Positions 22,236-29,059 of a stretch of 29,059 nucleotides of DNA are shown in pieces. The notes beneath the pieces are model-generated. The model searched no databases. It was not told where the DNA came from and saw only the letters and a program-made list of their open reading frames with translations. A program made the position numbers and the translations under genes. Origin of the DNA: a virus; IMG/VR virus record IMGVR_UViG_3300037502_001154, positions 1 through 29,059 of that record. One strand, written 5' to 3'. Each line of letters begins with the position of its first letter. The first letter of the stretch is position 1.

Positions 22236-24128
22236 CTACTCCTTCTGAGAATATTGAATCAATGTGTCCTGAATAACAGACTTAAACTTTTCTTGGAATT
22301 GCTGATTAAAGTCTTCAGGGTTAGCTGCTTTAATCTCAACATCCATTTTAATCTCCAAGTTTGTTGAAGATTGTCCTTGAGCCAACGGTTTGTTAATGCC
22401 TGGAAGATCATACTTATTGAAATTCTCAGCAGCCAGCTTAGCTTGTTCTGCTTTGTATCGAGTTGCCCAATCAAGTTGAGAATCTGTTTCCTCAAAAGGA
22501 ACAGGAATCCGTCTGTCTGTGAAAGTTGACAAGATTGCATTGGCACCAGTTCTACCGGGTGCAGTGATTGTATTGATTGTGCTCTTGCCCACAGATGCAG
22601 CAGCGTCCATAGCTCCAGATAAATTACCTTCCGCAAGATTGTTTACTACGTTTGCAGCATTAGCAATGGTTGCAATAGTTGTATTCAATTTATCAATAAC
22701 TGCACTATTGTCTAGCTTATCTAACAACATTGACCAACCGTTATATATGTTGGTTGAAAGCTTATCTAGCTCTGTCATCAGAGTCTTTAGGTTCTCAAGA
22801 AACTCAAAAGCCTTAGCTTTCCCTTCTTCTGTTGGGAAGAGCTTATCGCCTAGTAGACTATCACGACCTTGGAAGAATCGTTGAATAGACTGGATAGATA
22901 GTAGTGCTTTAGAAACCGACAATGATACACTATCAAAACCACGAGCCATTGATTCAACAAGCGGAGAAGCCTCTTTAAGGGCTGCTGTCATTGAACGGAA
23001 CAGACGAGCAAAACCACTCTCAACACCTGCATTAGAAGCTAGAATAGCTTGATCAGACAGTGTATTTTGAAATCTTGCTTGCTCAGCTTGTGAAGCTCTT
23101 GCTGCTACAGTTAGAGCACCACCTTTGTTTGCCTTTTCAGATGCAATTTGTGCAGCTTGAATAAGGATATCACCTTTAACTTGGCGACCTTCCATAGCCT
23201 TTCTAAGAGCTTGAATAGCTTCTGATCCTTGAAGATTACCGCCTATCTGTCTCTGATATGCCTCGGCAAAGAGTGCTACGCCACCAGGGAGAGCTTCTGC
23301 GATTTGCCCAGTAAGTTCCTCACTCATAAGCTGGTTTTTACCCGCTACTTGTGAAAGTGCTCTGAATAATCTATTCTGGGAAGTTTTATCTAGCTTATTA
23401 ACACGAGATAGCTCAGCAAATCCTTGAAACACATTCTGACCTTGCTCAACAGACATACCAGCGCCAGTCAGGCCCGAGAGCAGTTTGTTAAAGTCTGGGG
23501 CAGCGTCTAGGTAGTTGAAACCAACACGTTGGGCTTGACTTCTCAACCAGTCAAAAGACTGTTCCCCTTGCTGGGCTGTCCCACCAGCTTGTTGAACTAC
23601 GGCTTGAGTCATTAGCTGAGCGGATACAACTTCTTGGTTACGTCTGTTAACTTGTCCAAGACCATACCCACCTAAAGCAAGACCTAATGCTGGAGTGTAC
23701 ATCCTTGCAGCTAATCCACCAACACCGCCAGCGACAATAGCATCTCTATGTCTTATAGTTTCTCTCGGGAGTCTTTCTCTTACACCTACATCCGGGTTGA
23801 CGCGAGCAGAGGCTAGTCTACTTGCTCTACCAACGGCTGTCGCCATTTGAGCATTTAATCGTGCCTGGTCGACATTAAAGCGACTTACTTGAAAAACAAG
23901 TCTAGCTGAGGCAAGATCGAGGGCATTGCCCAGAGCAAGATTTAGCTTCTTCTGATCTACAGTGAACTTATTAACGTCAAGATTGATTTTTAGGTGACGA
24001 TCAATCTTCTTACCAAAACGACGAAGCTTGTCTTCGATCTGTTTGAGCGTAGTATCTACTTTGCGAAGTTCCTTGCGTTCCACTCGGAAACCCAGAGTCG
24101 CAAAGTAGCTTGCAATTGCTCCAGACAT
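22236..24128 (-). CDS. Tail tape measure protein
   Basis: 630 residues, mostly helical. It starts with MSGAIASYFATLGFRV, a charged coiled-coil region, and a hydrophobic Gly/Ala segment near 130-160 (AGGVGGLAARMYTPALGLAL). A conserved tape-measure N-domain follows (RLFRALSQVAGKNQLMSEELTGQIAEALPGG split across lines of helices). It sets tail length; 630 residues at roughly 1.5 A each would give about 95 nm, a fairly short tail. The ATG directly follows the stop of the chaperone frameshift frame, the conserved order in tailed phages. Confidence 0.93.
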   Translation of the reverse strand: MSGAIASYFATLGFRVERKELRKVDTTLKQIEDKLRRFGKKIDRHLKINLDVNKFTVDQKKLNLALGNALDLASARLVFQVSRFNVDQARLNAQMATAVGRASRLASARVNPDVGVRERLPRETIRHRDAIVAGGVGGLAARMYTPALGLALGGYGLGQVNRRNQEVVSAQLMTQAVVQQAGGTAQQGEQSFDWLRSQAQRVGFNYLDAAPDFNKLLSGLTGAGMSVEQGQNVFQGFAELSRVNKLDKTSQNRLFRALSQVAGKNQLMSEELTGQIAEALPGGVALFAEAYQRQIGGNLQGSEAIQALRKAMEGRQVKGDILIQAAQIASEKANKGGALTVAARASQAEQARFQNTLSDQAILASNAGVESGFARLFRSMTAALKEASPLVESMARGFDSVSLSVSKALLSIQSIQRFFQGRDSLLGDKLFPTEEGKAKAFEFLENLKTLMTELDKLSTNIYNGWSMLLDKLDNSAVIDKLNTTIATIANAANVVNNLAEGNLSGAMDAAASVGKSTINTITAPGRTGANAILSTFTDRRIPVPFEETDSQLDWATRYKAEQAKLAAENFNKYDLPGINKPLAQGQSSTNLEIKMDVEIKAANPEDFNQQFQEKFKSVIQDTLIQYSQKE

Positions 24129-24431
24129 TTACTTACTCCCTTGTTGTTTTTGTTTAGCTTTAGCCTCGGCTTGGGCTTTATCGTAAGCAATCTTTTTCAT
24201 AGCGTCATGAACGTCTAGCACTTCAATCATATCGAACAACTGCTTTGTGGAGTATTTAGTGCTCATCTCTGCTACTAAGTGAATACCGCCAAGCTCATGT
24301 GTTGCTACTCTGAAGATTTCCCAAGGAAGTGAAAATTCTTCTTGTATCTGCTGCTCTTCTTTCGTAAGTTTTCTTGCCGGCTCAGAAGATTTTATTCCTC
24401 GGAACCGGCGTCTCCGAAACCATCTAGGTCC
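24129..24431 (-). CDS. Frameshift extension of the tail assembly chaperone (gpGT-like)
   Basis: The -1 frame relative to the 110-aa chaperone is open from 24431 to the TAA at 24129 and encodes a plausible protein (EPARKLTKEEQQ, EEFSLPWEIFRVATHELGG, ending KQKQQGSK) of about 87 residues beyond the chaperone stop (24392). It has no usable start codon before an internal ATG, so it should be made by -1 ribosomal frameshifting in the 24392-24431 overlap, as for lambda gpG/gpGT, and it lies immediately before the tape measure. I see no textbook X-XXY-YYZ heptamer in the overlap; GGT TTC or GGT TCC are the only weak candidates. Confidence 0.75.
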   Translation of the reverse strand, partial: GPRWFRRRRFRGIKSSEPARKLTKEEQQIQEEFSLPWEIFRVATHELGGIHLVAEMSTKYSTKQLFDMIEVLDVHDAMKKIAYDKAQAEAKAKQKQQGSK

Positions 24432-24724
24432 TCAAAATTATACTCAAGAACAGCATTATAGAGTTTAGATAGATGACCAAACTTACGAGCAAAGATTACG
24501 TCAAAGCGTTTAGCATCAATTGCTTTATTGTCTTTACAAACGTATTTACAAATAACTTGCTTCATTAGAGCAAGATCAGCTTTACCTTTATCAATACTAT
24601 CTTGATGCTTTTCCATAAACTGCAAACCATCTGTAGCAGACATAGCAGTTACAAGATACTCAACATCATCTACAGTAAGTATTTCTTGAGGAAGTGCAAT
24701 TTCCTCTAGATTAAGATTCTTCAT
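24392..24724 (-). CDS. Tail assembly chaperone (gpG-like)
   Basis: A 110-residue acidic, helical protein (begins MKNLNLEEIALPQEI, ends DGFGDAGSEE) placed between the tube genes and the tape measure, where the first of the two tail chaperones is expected. The zero-frame product terminates at 24392 while the overlapping -1 frame continues. It would coat the tape measure before tube assembly. The call is from position, size and the overlapping frame, not from a diagnostic motif. Confidence 0.8.
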   Translation of the reverse strand: MKNLNLEEIALPQEILTVDDVEYLVTAMSATDGLQFMEKHQDSIDKGKADLALMKQVICKYVCKDNKAIDAKRFDVIFARKFGHLSKLYNAVLEYNFEDLDGFGDAGSEE

Positions 24725-24746
24725 TTGTTTTCCTCAGAATTTAAAA

Positions 24747-25241
24747 TTAAAATAAGCTGGAGGCCAATCCAGAAATAGAGCCAAGTGCAGCGTCAAACAA
24801 CCCTGTAGATGGTCGTGTATTCCCGCCAACGAAATATGTAGTTGTTTGACAAAAGAATGTCCAAACACGATATTCAAAGTCACCAGAAAATCTAACTTCT
24901 GGGTAAGAGATGATACGAGCTTCATCACTACTAAAAACACTTCTACCAGAATTATCTTTAAGTGTTAGAGCAATACGACCAGTACCTTCTACAAGATCAA
25001 GTTCATGAATTGCTGAAAGAACATCGTTAGTTGGAGATGTTTGAATAAGAGAGATAGTTAGAAGTGCTGAACTATCTCCAGTTGGTACAGTGGTGTGTTT
25101 ACCACGAATACCACGAATCTGTCTAAAACCTGGGGCAAGCCTTGAGATTGAAATGTCATCCCAACCTGCTAGTTGATAACCACCGAGAGTGAAGACCACA
25201 TCCGCAGGATTATATGTATTTACAGAGAAGGAATTAGCCAT
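24747..25241 (-). CDS. Tube-like protein, third DUF3277-type paralog
   Basis: A 164-residue protein of the DUF3277/phage tube family: SVNTYNPADVVFTLGGYQLAGW at the start, SPTNDVLSAIHELD, then LTLKDNSGRSVFSS, PEVRFSGDFEYRVWTF and a final GGN before a hydrophobic tail. It shares this plan with the two genes upstream. The start overlaps the previous stop (TAATG). It is the closest of the three to the chaperone and tape-measure genes, and which of the three forms the main tube cannot be told from sequence. Confidence 0.82.
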   Translation of the reverse strand: MANSFSVNTYNPADVVFTLGGYQLAGWDDISISRLAPGFRQIRGIRGKHTTVPTGDSSALLTISLIQTSPTNDVLSAIHELDLVEGTGRIALTLKDNSGRSVFSSDEARIISYPEVRFSGDFEYRVWTFFCQTTTYFVGGNTRPSTGLFDAALGSISGLASSLF

Positions 25242-25750
25242 TAAATAATCCCCTCAAGAGCTGGTAGTGCAGATGTTGCCAAATTAACAATATCTTGTAG
25301 AATGCTAGACGGGTCTTGGTTACTACCGATATTAATGACACCTTGACTACTTCTAAGTGTCCAAGTTCTTCCATCAATTCCGTTCGACTTTACAATTGGA
25401 GGGGGAGTTTCAATCCAAGTTGTAGTTGAGAAGAATAGGTCTGTTCCGCTGCCATCTTTCATCATCAAAGGGAACTTACCCCTTTGTGTGATTTCATCCA
25501 ACTGCCAGAATTTGGTAAGAATGTCGTTTGAAACACTACCATTGTGGATTGTGAAACTAATGGTGTACATCTGACTGTTGTTGTATCGTCTACTAACTGT
25601 GCCATCCGCTGTAACTGTAGACGTGTACGGATTAACGTCTTTAGTGATTTCAATGAATGTTCCATCAACAAAACCACTAAGAGGGATGCCATATACCAGA
25701 AATACAACTTCTTCAGGAATGTAGTTAAAAATCTCTAAATCAGAGGCCAT
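25241..25750 (-). CDS. Tube-like protein, second DUF3277-type paralog
   Basis: 169 residues with the same core: YIPEEVVFLVYGIPLSGF, GTFIEITKD, SNDILTKFWQLDEIT, MKDGSGTDLFFS and a GRTWTLRSS strand. It has a strong AAGGAGAGG site. It lies downstream of a hairpin-bearing 71-nt gap that separates it from the first paralog, so its expression level could differ. The end overlaps the third paralog. Divergence from its neighbours is high, which argues for distinct roles rather than recent copying. Confidence 0.82.
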   Translation of the reverse strand: MASDLEIFNYIPEEVVFLVYGIPLSGFVDGTFIEITKDVNPYTSTVTADGTVSRRYNNSQMYTISFTIHNGSVSNDILTKFWQLDEITQRGKFPLMMKDGSGTDLFFSTTTWIETPPPIVKSNGIDGRTWTLRSSQGVINIGSNQDPSSILQDIVNLATSALPALEGII

Positions 25751-25778
25751 ATCCTCTCCTTAAATTTAAAAGGAGAGA

Positions 25779-25803
25779 GGGAGAAGGAAAATCCCTTCAT
25801 CCC
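25779..25803 (-). terminator. Hairpin between first and second tube-like genes
   Basis: Stem GGGA/TCCC plus GAAGG/CCTTC with one bulged base and a 6-nt loop; on the - strand it is followed by TCTCTCCTTTTAAATTT, an imperfect U-tail. It could be a partial terminator or an mRNA 3' stabiliser for the first, presumably abundant, protein. The rest of the gap 25751-25821 holds only the next ribosome site and a TCTATATAGA palindrome. Confidence 0.5.
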
Positions 25804-25821
25804 GTCCCTCTATATAGATTA

Positions 25822-26352
25822 CTACTGATTACTCAGAAGCCAACGATCCGCTACTTCACCACCAACGGCATTCACAGCAGCAACAGCAGCTTCATCCATT
25901 GGAGTATTGCCGCCAATGTAATTATCTGTGTTGAACATGAACAGAGTCCAATCACGCATCTCTGTAGTTGAAGACAGAGCTACATCAGGGGTAGTTGCAA
26001 TGATGGTTTGGTTAGAGAAGAAGTAAGTCTGACCACTATTGTCTTTGATAGTGCAGCTCACCACCCAAGTGTTATCGTCAGTTTCTTCATCGGCGCGTTG
26101 CAGAGCTTGCAGAACATAATTTGATTGGCTATATTGGTGTAGGCTGATAGTTACGTTCATAGAACGGTTACGACGCTTGACCCGACCGCCGGTGAGGTCA
26201 CTGCCAATATAGGGTTCTGAGGCCGCTACTAACCTCGATGCGTTTATGAAAGTTCCCTCAGCATAGCCAGTAACGGTGTGGACAAAATCACCTTTGGAGA
26301 GTACAATGCTTACAGCTTCGGGGCTGTAATTCCCAATTAGAATATCGCTCAT
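25822..26352 (-). CDS. Tail tube protein, first DUF3277-type paralog
   Basis: A 176-residue protein directly downstream of the sheath gene apart from the intervening GIY-YIG gene, the usual place of the major tube gene. Family pattern: NYSPEAVSIVLSKGDF, GTFINASRL, RNRSMNVTISLHQYS, NYVLQALQRADEE, IKDNSGQTYFFS, EMRDWTLFMFNTDNYIGGN. Best candidate for the major tube subunit because of position and the hairpin that follows. Its ribosome site GAGGAA (26368-26363) lies inside the last codons of the GIY-YIG gene. Confidence 0.85.
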   Translation of the reverse strand: MSDILIGNYSPEAVSIVLSKGDFVHTVTGYAEGTFINASRLVAASEPYIGSDLTGGRVKRRNRSMNVTISLHQYSQSNYVLQALQRADEETDDNTWVVSCTIKDNSGQTYFFSNQTIIATTPDVALSSTTEMRDWTLFMFNTDNYIGGNTPMDEAAVAAVNAVGGEVADRWLLSNQ

Positions 26353-26353
26353 G

Positions 26354-27229
26354 TTATATTAATTCCTCGCTATCTACGTATCTTATATTTGCAGAATTGC
26401 TTTTTAATCGATTATAAAGAATTTTCTTGGTATATTCTGTGCTTCTAATAGCTTCTGCTACTGAACCATAGATAACCCCGTCTACTTCTACAGCCCTTGA
26501 ATTGTGATGAAGAAAACCTGTTCTACCTTTCATATGATTATCTTCACCACTATTGCCGCGTTTACGAAATTTCTCTTCCACGGCACCATCTTTAACTCTC
26601 TTGATTAGAGTCATCCTTTCTTGACCAAGAGCACTGCAAGCATTAGATAACGTATCAAACCAAAACCCACCAACGTAAATAGGTTTCTCCAATGAATCTT
26701 TACTTAATCTCTGAACATCGCCCAAAGTACCGTCTTTACGCCATCGTCTCAATTGGTTCATACCTCTCCCAAGCGCTTTACTGGCGTCTTCTAAGTGAGG
26801 AAACCAAAATCCTGAGACATAGTGAGGATCATACTTTTTTCTTCTTCCCAGTTTGATACCACGATTCCATGGAATATTTTCAGAATAGAACTTATTAAGC
26901 CCATCGGAGATTTTCTGTTTCATTTCTTCCGACAAACACATAGCACCCGTCTTTGGGTTTCCTAAGACTAGATTATATCCGTGTTCAATACTGTTGTACG
27001 CAATTATAGCCTTCTCTTCTAGCTCGATTATGTATTCTTCAGAGCCTACACAAATTACTTCAAAAACAAAGTTTTCCTTTCCATGCTTCTGAATCGCATG
27101 CTTAATCTTCGTGCACGTAGAGTTCTTACTCAGATGATCTTTGAACCTTCGTTTAGGGTTACTAGTCATGCCAATGTAGACTTTTTGATTTATTACGTTG
27201 GTTATCTTGTATAGATAGAATTTTTGCAA
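26354..27229 (-). CDS. GIY-YIG homing endonuclease with NUMOD-like repeats
   Basis: 291 residues. The N-terminal GIY-YIG domain has FYLYKITN, KVYIGMTS, the arginine of NPKRRFKDH, the metal-binding glutamate in the IELEEKAII region and YNLVLGN. A NUMOD3-like helix follows (SEEMKQKISDGLNKFYSE). Then come two copies of a G-FWF motif module (VSGFWFPHLEDASKALG and VGGFWFDTLSNACSALG) and a related third (VDGVIYGSVAEAIRS), probably helix-turn-helix DNA readers. Translation starts at TTG 27229, 8 nt after AGGAGG (27243-27238). It lies between sheath and tube genes, with its own promoter in an inverted repeat. Confidence 0.9.
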   Translation of the reverse strand: MQKFYLYKITNVINQKVYIGMTSNPKRRFKDHLSKNSTCTKIKHAIQKHGKENFVFEVICVGSEEYIIELEEKAIIAYNSIEHGYNLVLGNPKTGAMCLSEEMKQKISDGLNKFYSENIPWNRGIKLGRRKKYDPHYVSGFWFPHLEDASKALGRGMNQLRRWRKDGTLGDVQRLSKDSLEKPIYVGGFWFDTLSNACSALGQERMTLIKRVKDGAVEEKFRKRGNSGEDNHMKGRTGFLHHNSRAVEVDGVIYGSVAEAIRSTEYTKKILYNRLKSNSANIRYVDSEELI

Positions 27230-27295
27230 AACGTAAACCTCCTATTTTTATGAATGAGAGCCTAATATTCTAAAGTAAAAGGCTACGTTTTGCAA
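27224..27295 (-). repeat. Inverted repeat over promoter and start of the GIY-YIG gene
   Basis: A perfect 12-bp inverted repeat: TTGCAAAACGTA at 27224-27235 and TACGTTTTGCAA at 27284-27295 (+ strand), 48 nt apart. The gene-proximal arm contains the TTG start codon; the distal arm contains the -35 box. The -10 box and AGGAGG site lie in the loop. Confidence 0.8.
27267..27295 (-). promoter_or_regulatory. Promoter of the GIY-YIG gene
   Basis: Reading leftward: TTGCAA (27295-27290), a 17-nt spacer and TAGAAT (27272-27267) followed by ATTAG. The -10 region TAGAATATTAG is identical to that at 22212-22202. The -35 lies in the distal arm of the inverted repeat. Confidence 0.6.
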
Positions 27296-27304
27296 CTTTA
27301 ATTC

Positions 27305-28585
27305 TCAAATACCAAGGAAGCCTTCAATAACGATCTTATGAACAGCCCCAGCTAGACGAGCACGGAACTTGAAAGCACCTGCAATACGTTGAGCACGAAG
27401 ATTCTGAGGGATACTCAGAACGTCTGGAGTAGTTACAGTCCAACCGCGATCAAATGCACCATTGGCCTCGCCTTGAGACAGTACACTACGAATTTCATTC
27501 TCGATAATGGTCAGGCCGGGATTGGTCATCGGAACCTTGAGGGTATTAATCAGGCGGAAGAAGATTTGCTCTTGTAGACGGGCATATGTCCAGTCCACAA
27601 CAATTTGTTCATCAATGAACAGACCATCACCCATAACGCTGTCTTGGAAGATATCAACACCACCAACTTCGGTGTACATGTTGCAATTCTTATTACGCAG
27701 ATTAACGCGCTGGGTGTCAGTCAGATTACTTACAGTAACCAGAGCGCCACGCTTGAAGTTCCAAGTATTAGAACCGGGGGTGTAAGCTAGCTGAGAGCCA
27801 ATCCAAGCTGCTTCTGGATATTCGGTGTCGGCAGTTGGCAGGTATACACAGAAAGTACGACCATAGTTACCAGCATCAAGGAAAGAAGCGATATCAGTGG
27901 TTGCTGTGGTTGGTACAGCAGGATTCTGAGTAGAAGTACCATAAATCTTACGGCGGGTTTGAATAGCAGCAGCAAGAGCCTCTACATCTGCTTGTACGTG
28001 AGTTTCAGCAACCAAGGCATACCAAGTGTTGTTTACTTCAGTAACAGCATCAAGAGCTTCAACCCAAGTCTCTGTTGGAGCAGTGTCAACTTTAGTCAGG
28101 TTGCTAGAAACAGCAATTGACCAAGCAGTACCGGGAGTAGTAACTTCTACAGTTAGAGTACCTAGGTTATCTGTAACGGTGATACCAGCAAGAGCGCCAA
28201 TAGCGGTGGCCAGACCAGCAGTGATTTCAGAGGCAATTGCATCAGAGTCAGATACATAGCTGTAATCTGTACCATTAATGGTAACAGTGTAGGTGGTGTT
28301 GTTCGCAACAGTTGGAGTAATGGTTACTTCATCTACTTGGCGACGACCAACTACAACAGAAGGCACACGAGCGCCCGCTTGACCGAAGATACGCTGTGCA
28401 ATAACATAAACTTTATCTACAGAGTCAAAATCAGCAGCAATTGCATCAAAGTCAGTGTAGACACGAGCACGCTCAGCAAACTTCGTATGGGTAGACAGGA
28501 TCAAAGGAATTTGGAACGAGACGGTACTTACTGGCGTTGTTTCACGAGTAATTTGGATAGAAATAATTTGATCAAGTTCTGACAT
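27305..28585 (-). CDS. Tail sheath protein, DUF3383 type
   Basis: A 426-residue contractile sheath subunit. The N-terminus (IISIQITRETTPVSTVSFQIPLIL, SVDKVYVIAQRIFGQ, VPSVVVGRR) and C-terminus (WTYARLQEQIFFRLINT, IENEIRSVLSQGEANGAFDRGW, VTTPDVLSIPQNLRAQR) match the DUF3383 sheath family. A Thr/Val-rich inserted domain at about 90-165 (TPTVANNTTYTVTINGTDYSY) probably decorates the outside. The ATG overlaps the stop of the upstream GIY-YIG gene (TAATG) and uses a GAGG inside it (28596-28593). Confidence 0.93.
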   Translation of the reverse strand: MSELDQIISIQITRETTPVSTVSFQIPLILSTHTKFAERARVYTDFDAIAADFDSVDKVYVIAQRIFGQAGARVPSVVVGRRQVDEVTITPTVANNTTYTVTINGTDYSYVSDSDAIASEITAGLATAIGALAGITVTDNLGTLTVEVTTPGTAWSIAVSSNLTKVDTAPTETWVEALDAVTEVNNTWYALVAETHVQADVEALAAAIQTRRKIYGTSTQNPAVPTTATTDIASFLDAGNYGRTFCVYLPTADTEYPEAAWIGSQLAYTPGSNTWNFKRGALVTVSNLTDTQRVNLRNKNCNMYTEVGGVDIFQDSVMGDGLFIDEQIVVDWTYARLQEQIFFRLINTLKVPMTNPGLTIIENEIRSVLSQGEANGAFDRGWTVTTPDVLSIPQNLRAQRIAGAFKFRARLAGAVHKIVIEGFLGI

Positions 28586-29059
28586 TAGAGAACCTCTTTT
28601 GTTTGGGTTTGTTTTCTAAATTTTTCATAGAAGTGGAGAGTTATGTTCAATTTTTCAAGACACGTTTTCCTATCTGGAAACCAAAAATCTTGGATATATA
28701 CAGGCTCTTGATACTTTCTTTTAGGGTAAATGACTGATACACTGCCCAAAAGATTTCTCTTTTTCCTAAAAGCATACATACCAGCGCCCCAATTGAGGGT
28801 CTCTAAGGCTTTTCTTCTATTGGGAAACCACCAACCAGAAACAAAAACTGGTACATCATCAGACCTTGTTCCTATCTTCTTCCCTTTGTTTAATTGATTA
28901 TTCACAATGCCGCCATTGCATAAGTTGTAGCCGTGGCCGTTTGTTGCGTCACTGTTGTAAGCGACAATAGCTCTACTTTCTAGAGAGTAGATATAATCTC
29001 TACTTCCTACGCAAAGAACATTGAAAGTAAAATTTTCTTTTCCATATTTATTGACTGCT
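28585..29059 (-). CDS. GIY-YIG homing endonuclease, N-terminus outside window
   Basis: The frame stays open from 28585 to the window edge (first full codon at 29058), beyond a GTG at 28905 that is not the true start. The visible part begins in the GIY-YIG domain (AVNKYGKENFTFNVLC, VGSRDYIYSLESRAIVAYNS, GHGYNLCNGG), matching KHGKENFVFEVICVGS and IAYNSIEHGYNL of the gene at 26354. Two modules of the same FWF type follow (VSGWWFPNRRKALETLN and IQDFWFPDRKTCLEKLN). Its final codons hold the ribosome site of the sheath gene. Catalytic tyrosines lie outside the window, so intactness cannot be judged. Confidence 0.88.
   Translation of the reverse strand, partial: AVNKYGKENFTFNVLCVGSRDYIYSLESRAIVAYNSDATNGHGYNLCNGGIVNNQLNKGKKIGTRSDDVPVFVSGWWFPNRRKALETLNWGAGMYAFRKKRNLLGSVSVIYPKRKYQEPVYIQDFWFPDRKTCLEKLNITLHFYEKFRKQTQTKEVL

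Noticed and set aside
22519-22884. 121-codon frame on the + strand inside the tape measure gene
   Set aside because: Antisense to a well-supported gene, no ribosome site, low-complexity translation typical of a shadow frame.
24734-24940. Alternative - strand frame within the third tube-like gene
   Set aside because: Lies wholly within a DUF3277-type gene in another frame, without a plausible start site or motif.
25800-25821. TCTATATAGA palindrome as a late promoter
   Set aside because: The -10-like sequence has no convincing -35 at a proper distance and no second copy before other late genes that I could find.
1-29059. tRNA genes, insertion sequences or integrase/attachment sites
   Set aside because: Gaps are too short for tRNAs and no cloverleaf, transposase or integrase sequence was seen; mobility here is by homing-type genes.

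Overview
This window is a piece of a tailed bacteriophage genome. It is AT-rich and tightly packed, with genes overlapping by a few bases or separated by a strong AAGGAG-type ribosome site. The tail genes (DUF3383-type sheath, DUF3277-type tube, gp25-like wedge, J-like protein, spike with an HxH tip) describe a short contractile tail, so this is a myovirus. The lysis genes (SAR endolysin, holin candidate, Rz/Rz1-like spanin pair) imply a Gram-negative host with an outer membrane. By inference the gene content resembles 80-90 kb Felix O1-like myophages; I cannot name the phage or host.

Left arm, about 1-9400, all on the + strand: a nucleotide-metabolism and nucleic-acid operon. It encodes a HTH-metallophosphoesterase, a HAD 5'-nucleotidase, a MazG-like NTP pyrophosphohydrolase, a thioredoxin/glutaredoxin-like protein, flavin-dependent thymidylate synthase (ThyX) and both class I ribonucleotide reductase subunits (nrdB, nrdA), then after a terminator/promoter switch an Rnl2-type RNA ligase. 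Small genes of unknown function lie between them. Together they would adjust the dNTP pool of the infected cell and repair RNA.

Right arm, about 9480-29059, on the - strand and convergent with the left arm: the late genes, read from high to low coordinates. These are sheath, three paralogous tube-like proteins, a tail chaperone with a frameshifted extension, tape measure, Dit-like protein, baseplate plug, hub, spike, wedge, J-like protein, DUF2612 protein, glycine-rich tip protein, fibre chaperone, pectate-lyase-fold tailspike, a 44-aa ORF, endolysin, holin, i-spanin, o-spanin and two small membrane/coiled-coil proteins. A hairpin terminator at about 9400-9440 closes this operon.

The distinctive feature is the load of free-standing homing-type genes: five in 29 kb. 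They are HNH-AP2 between nrdB and nrdA; an AP2 protein inside the spanin region, on the opposite strand; a zinc-ribbon/GIY-YIG gene between tape measure and Dit; and two GIY-YIG genes on either side of the sheath gene. Two results stand out. (1) The AP2 gene is flanked by the intact o-spanin gene and by a second, diverged copy of that gene's 3' end, which suggests the element brought a replacement C-terminus with it. (2) Two unrelated GIY-YIG genes share the same control layout: a promoter with an identical 11-bp -10 region and a 17-bp spacer, set between the arms of a perfect inverted repeat whose second arm covers the start of the gene. Read-through RNA would therefore fold over the start, while RNA from the internal promoter would not. 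Neither arm of the genome shows tRNA genes, a CRISPR array, insertion sequences or a gene-free stretch above 300 bases.
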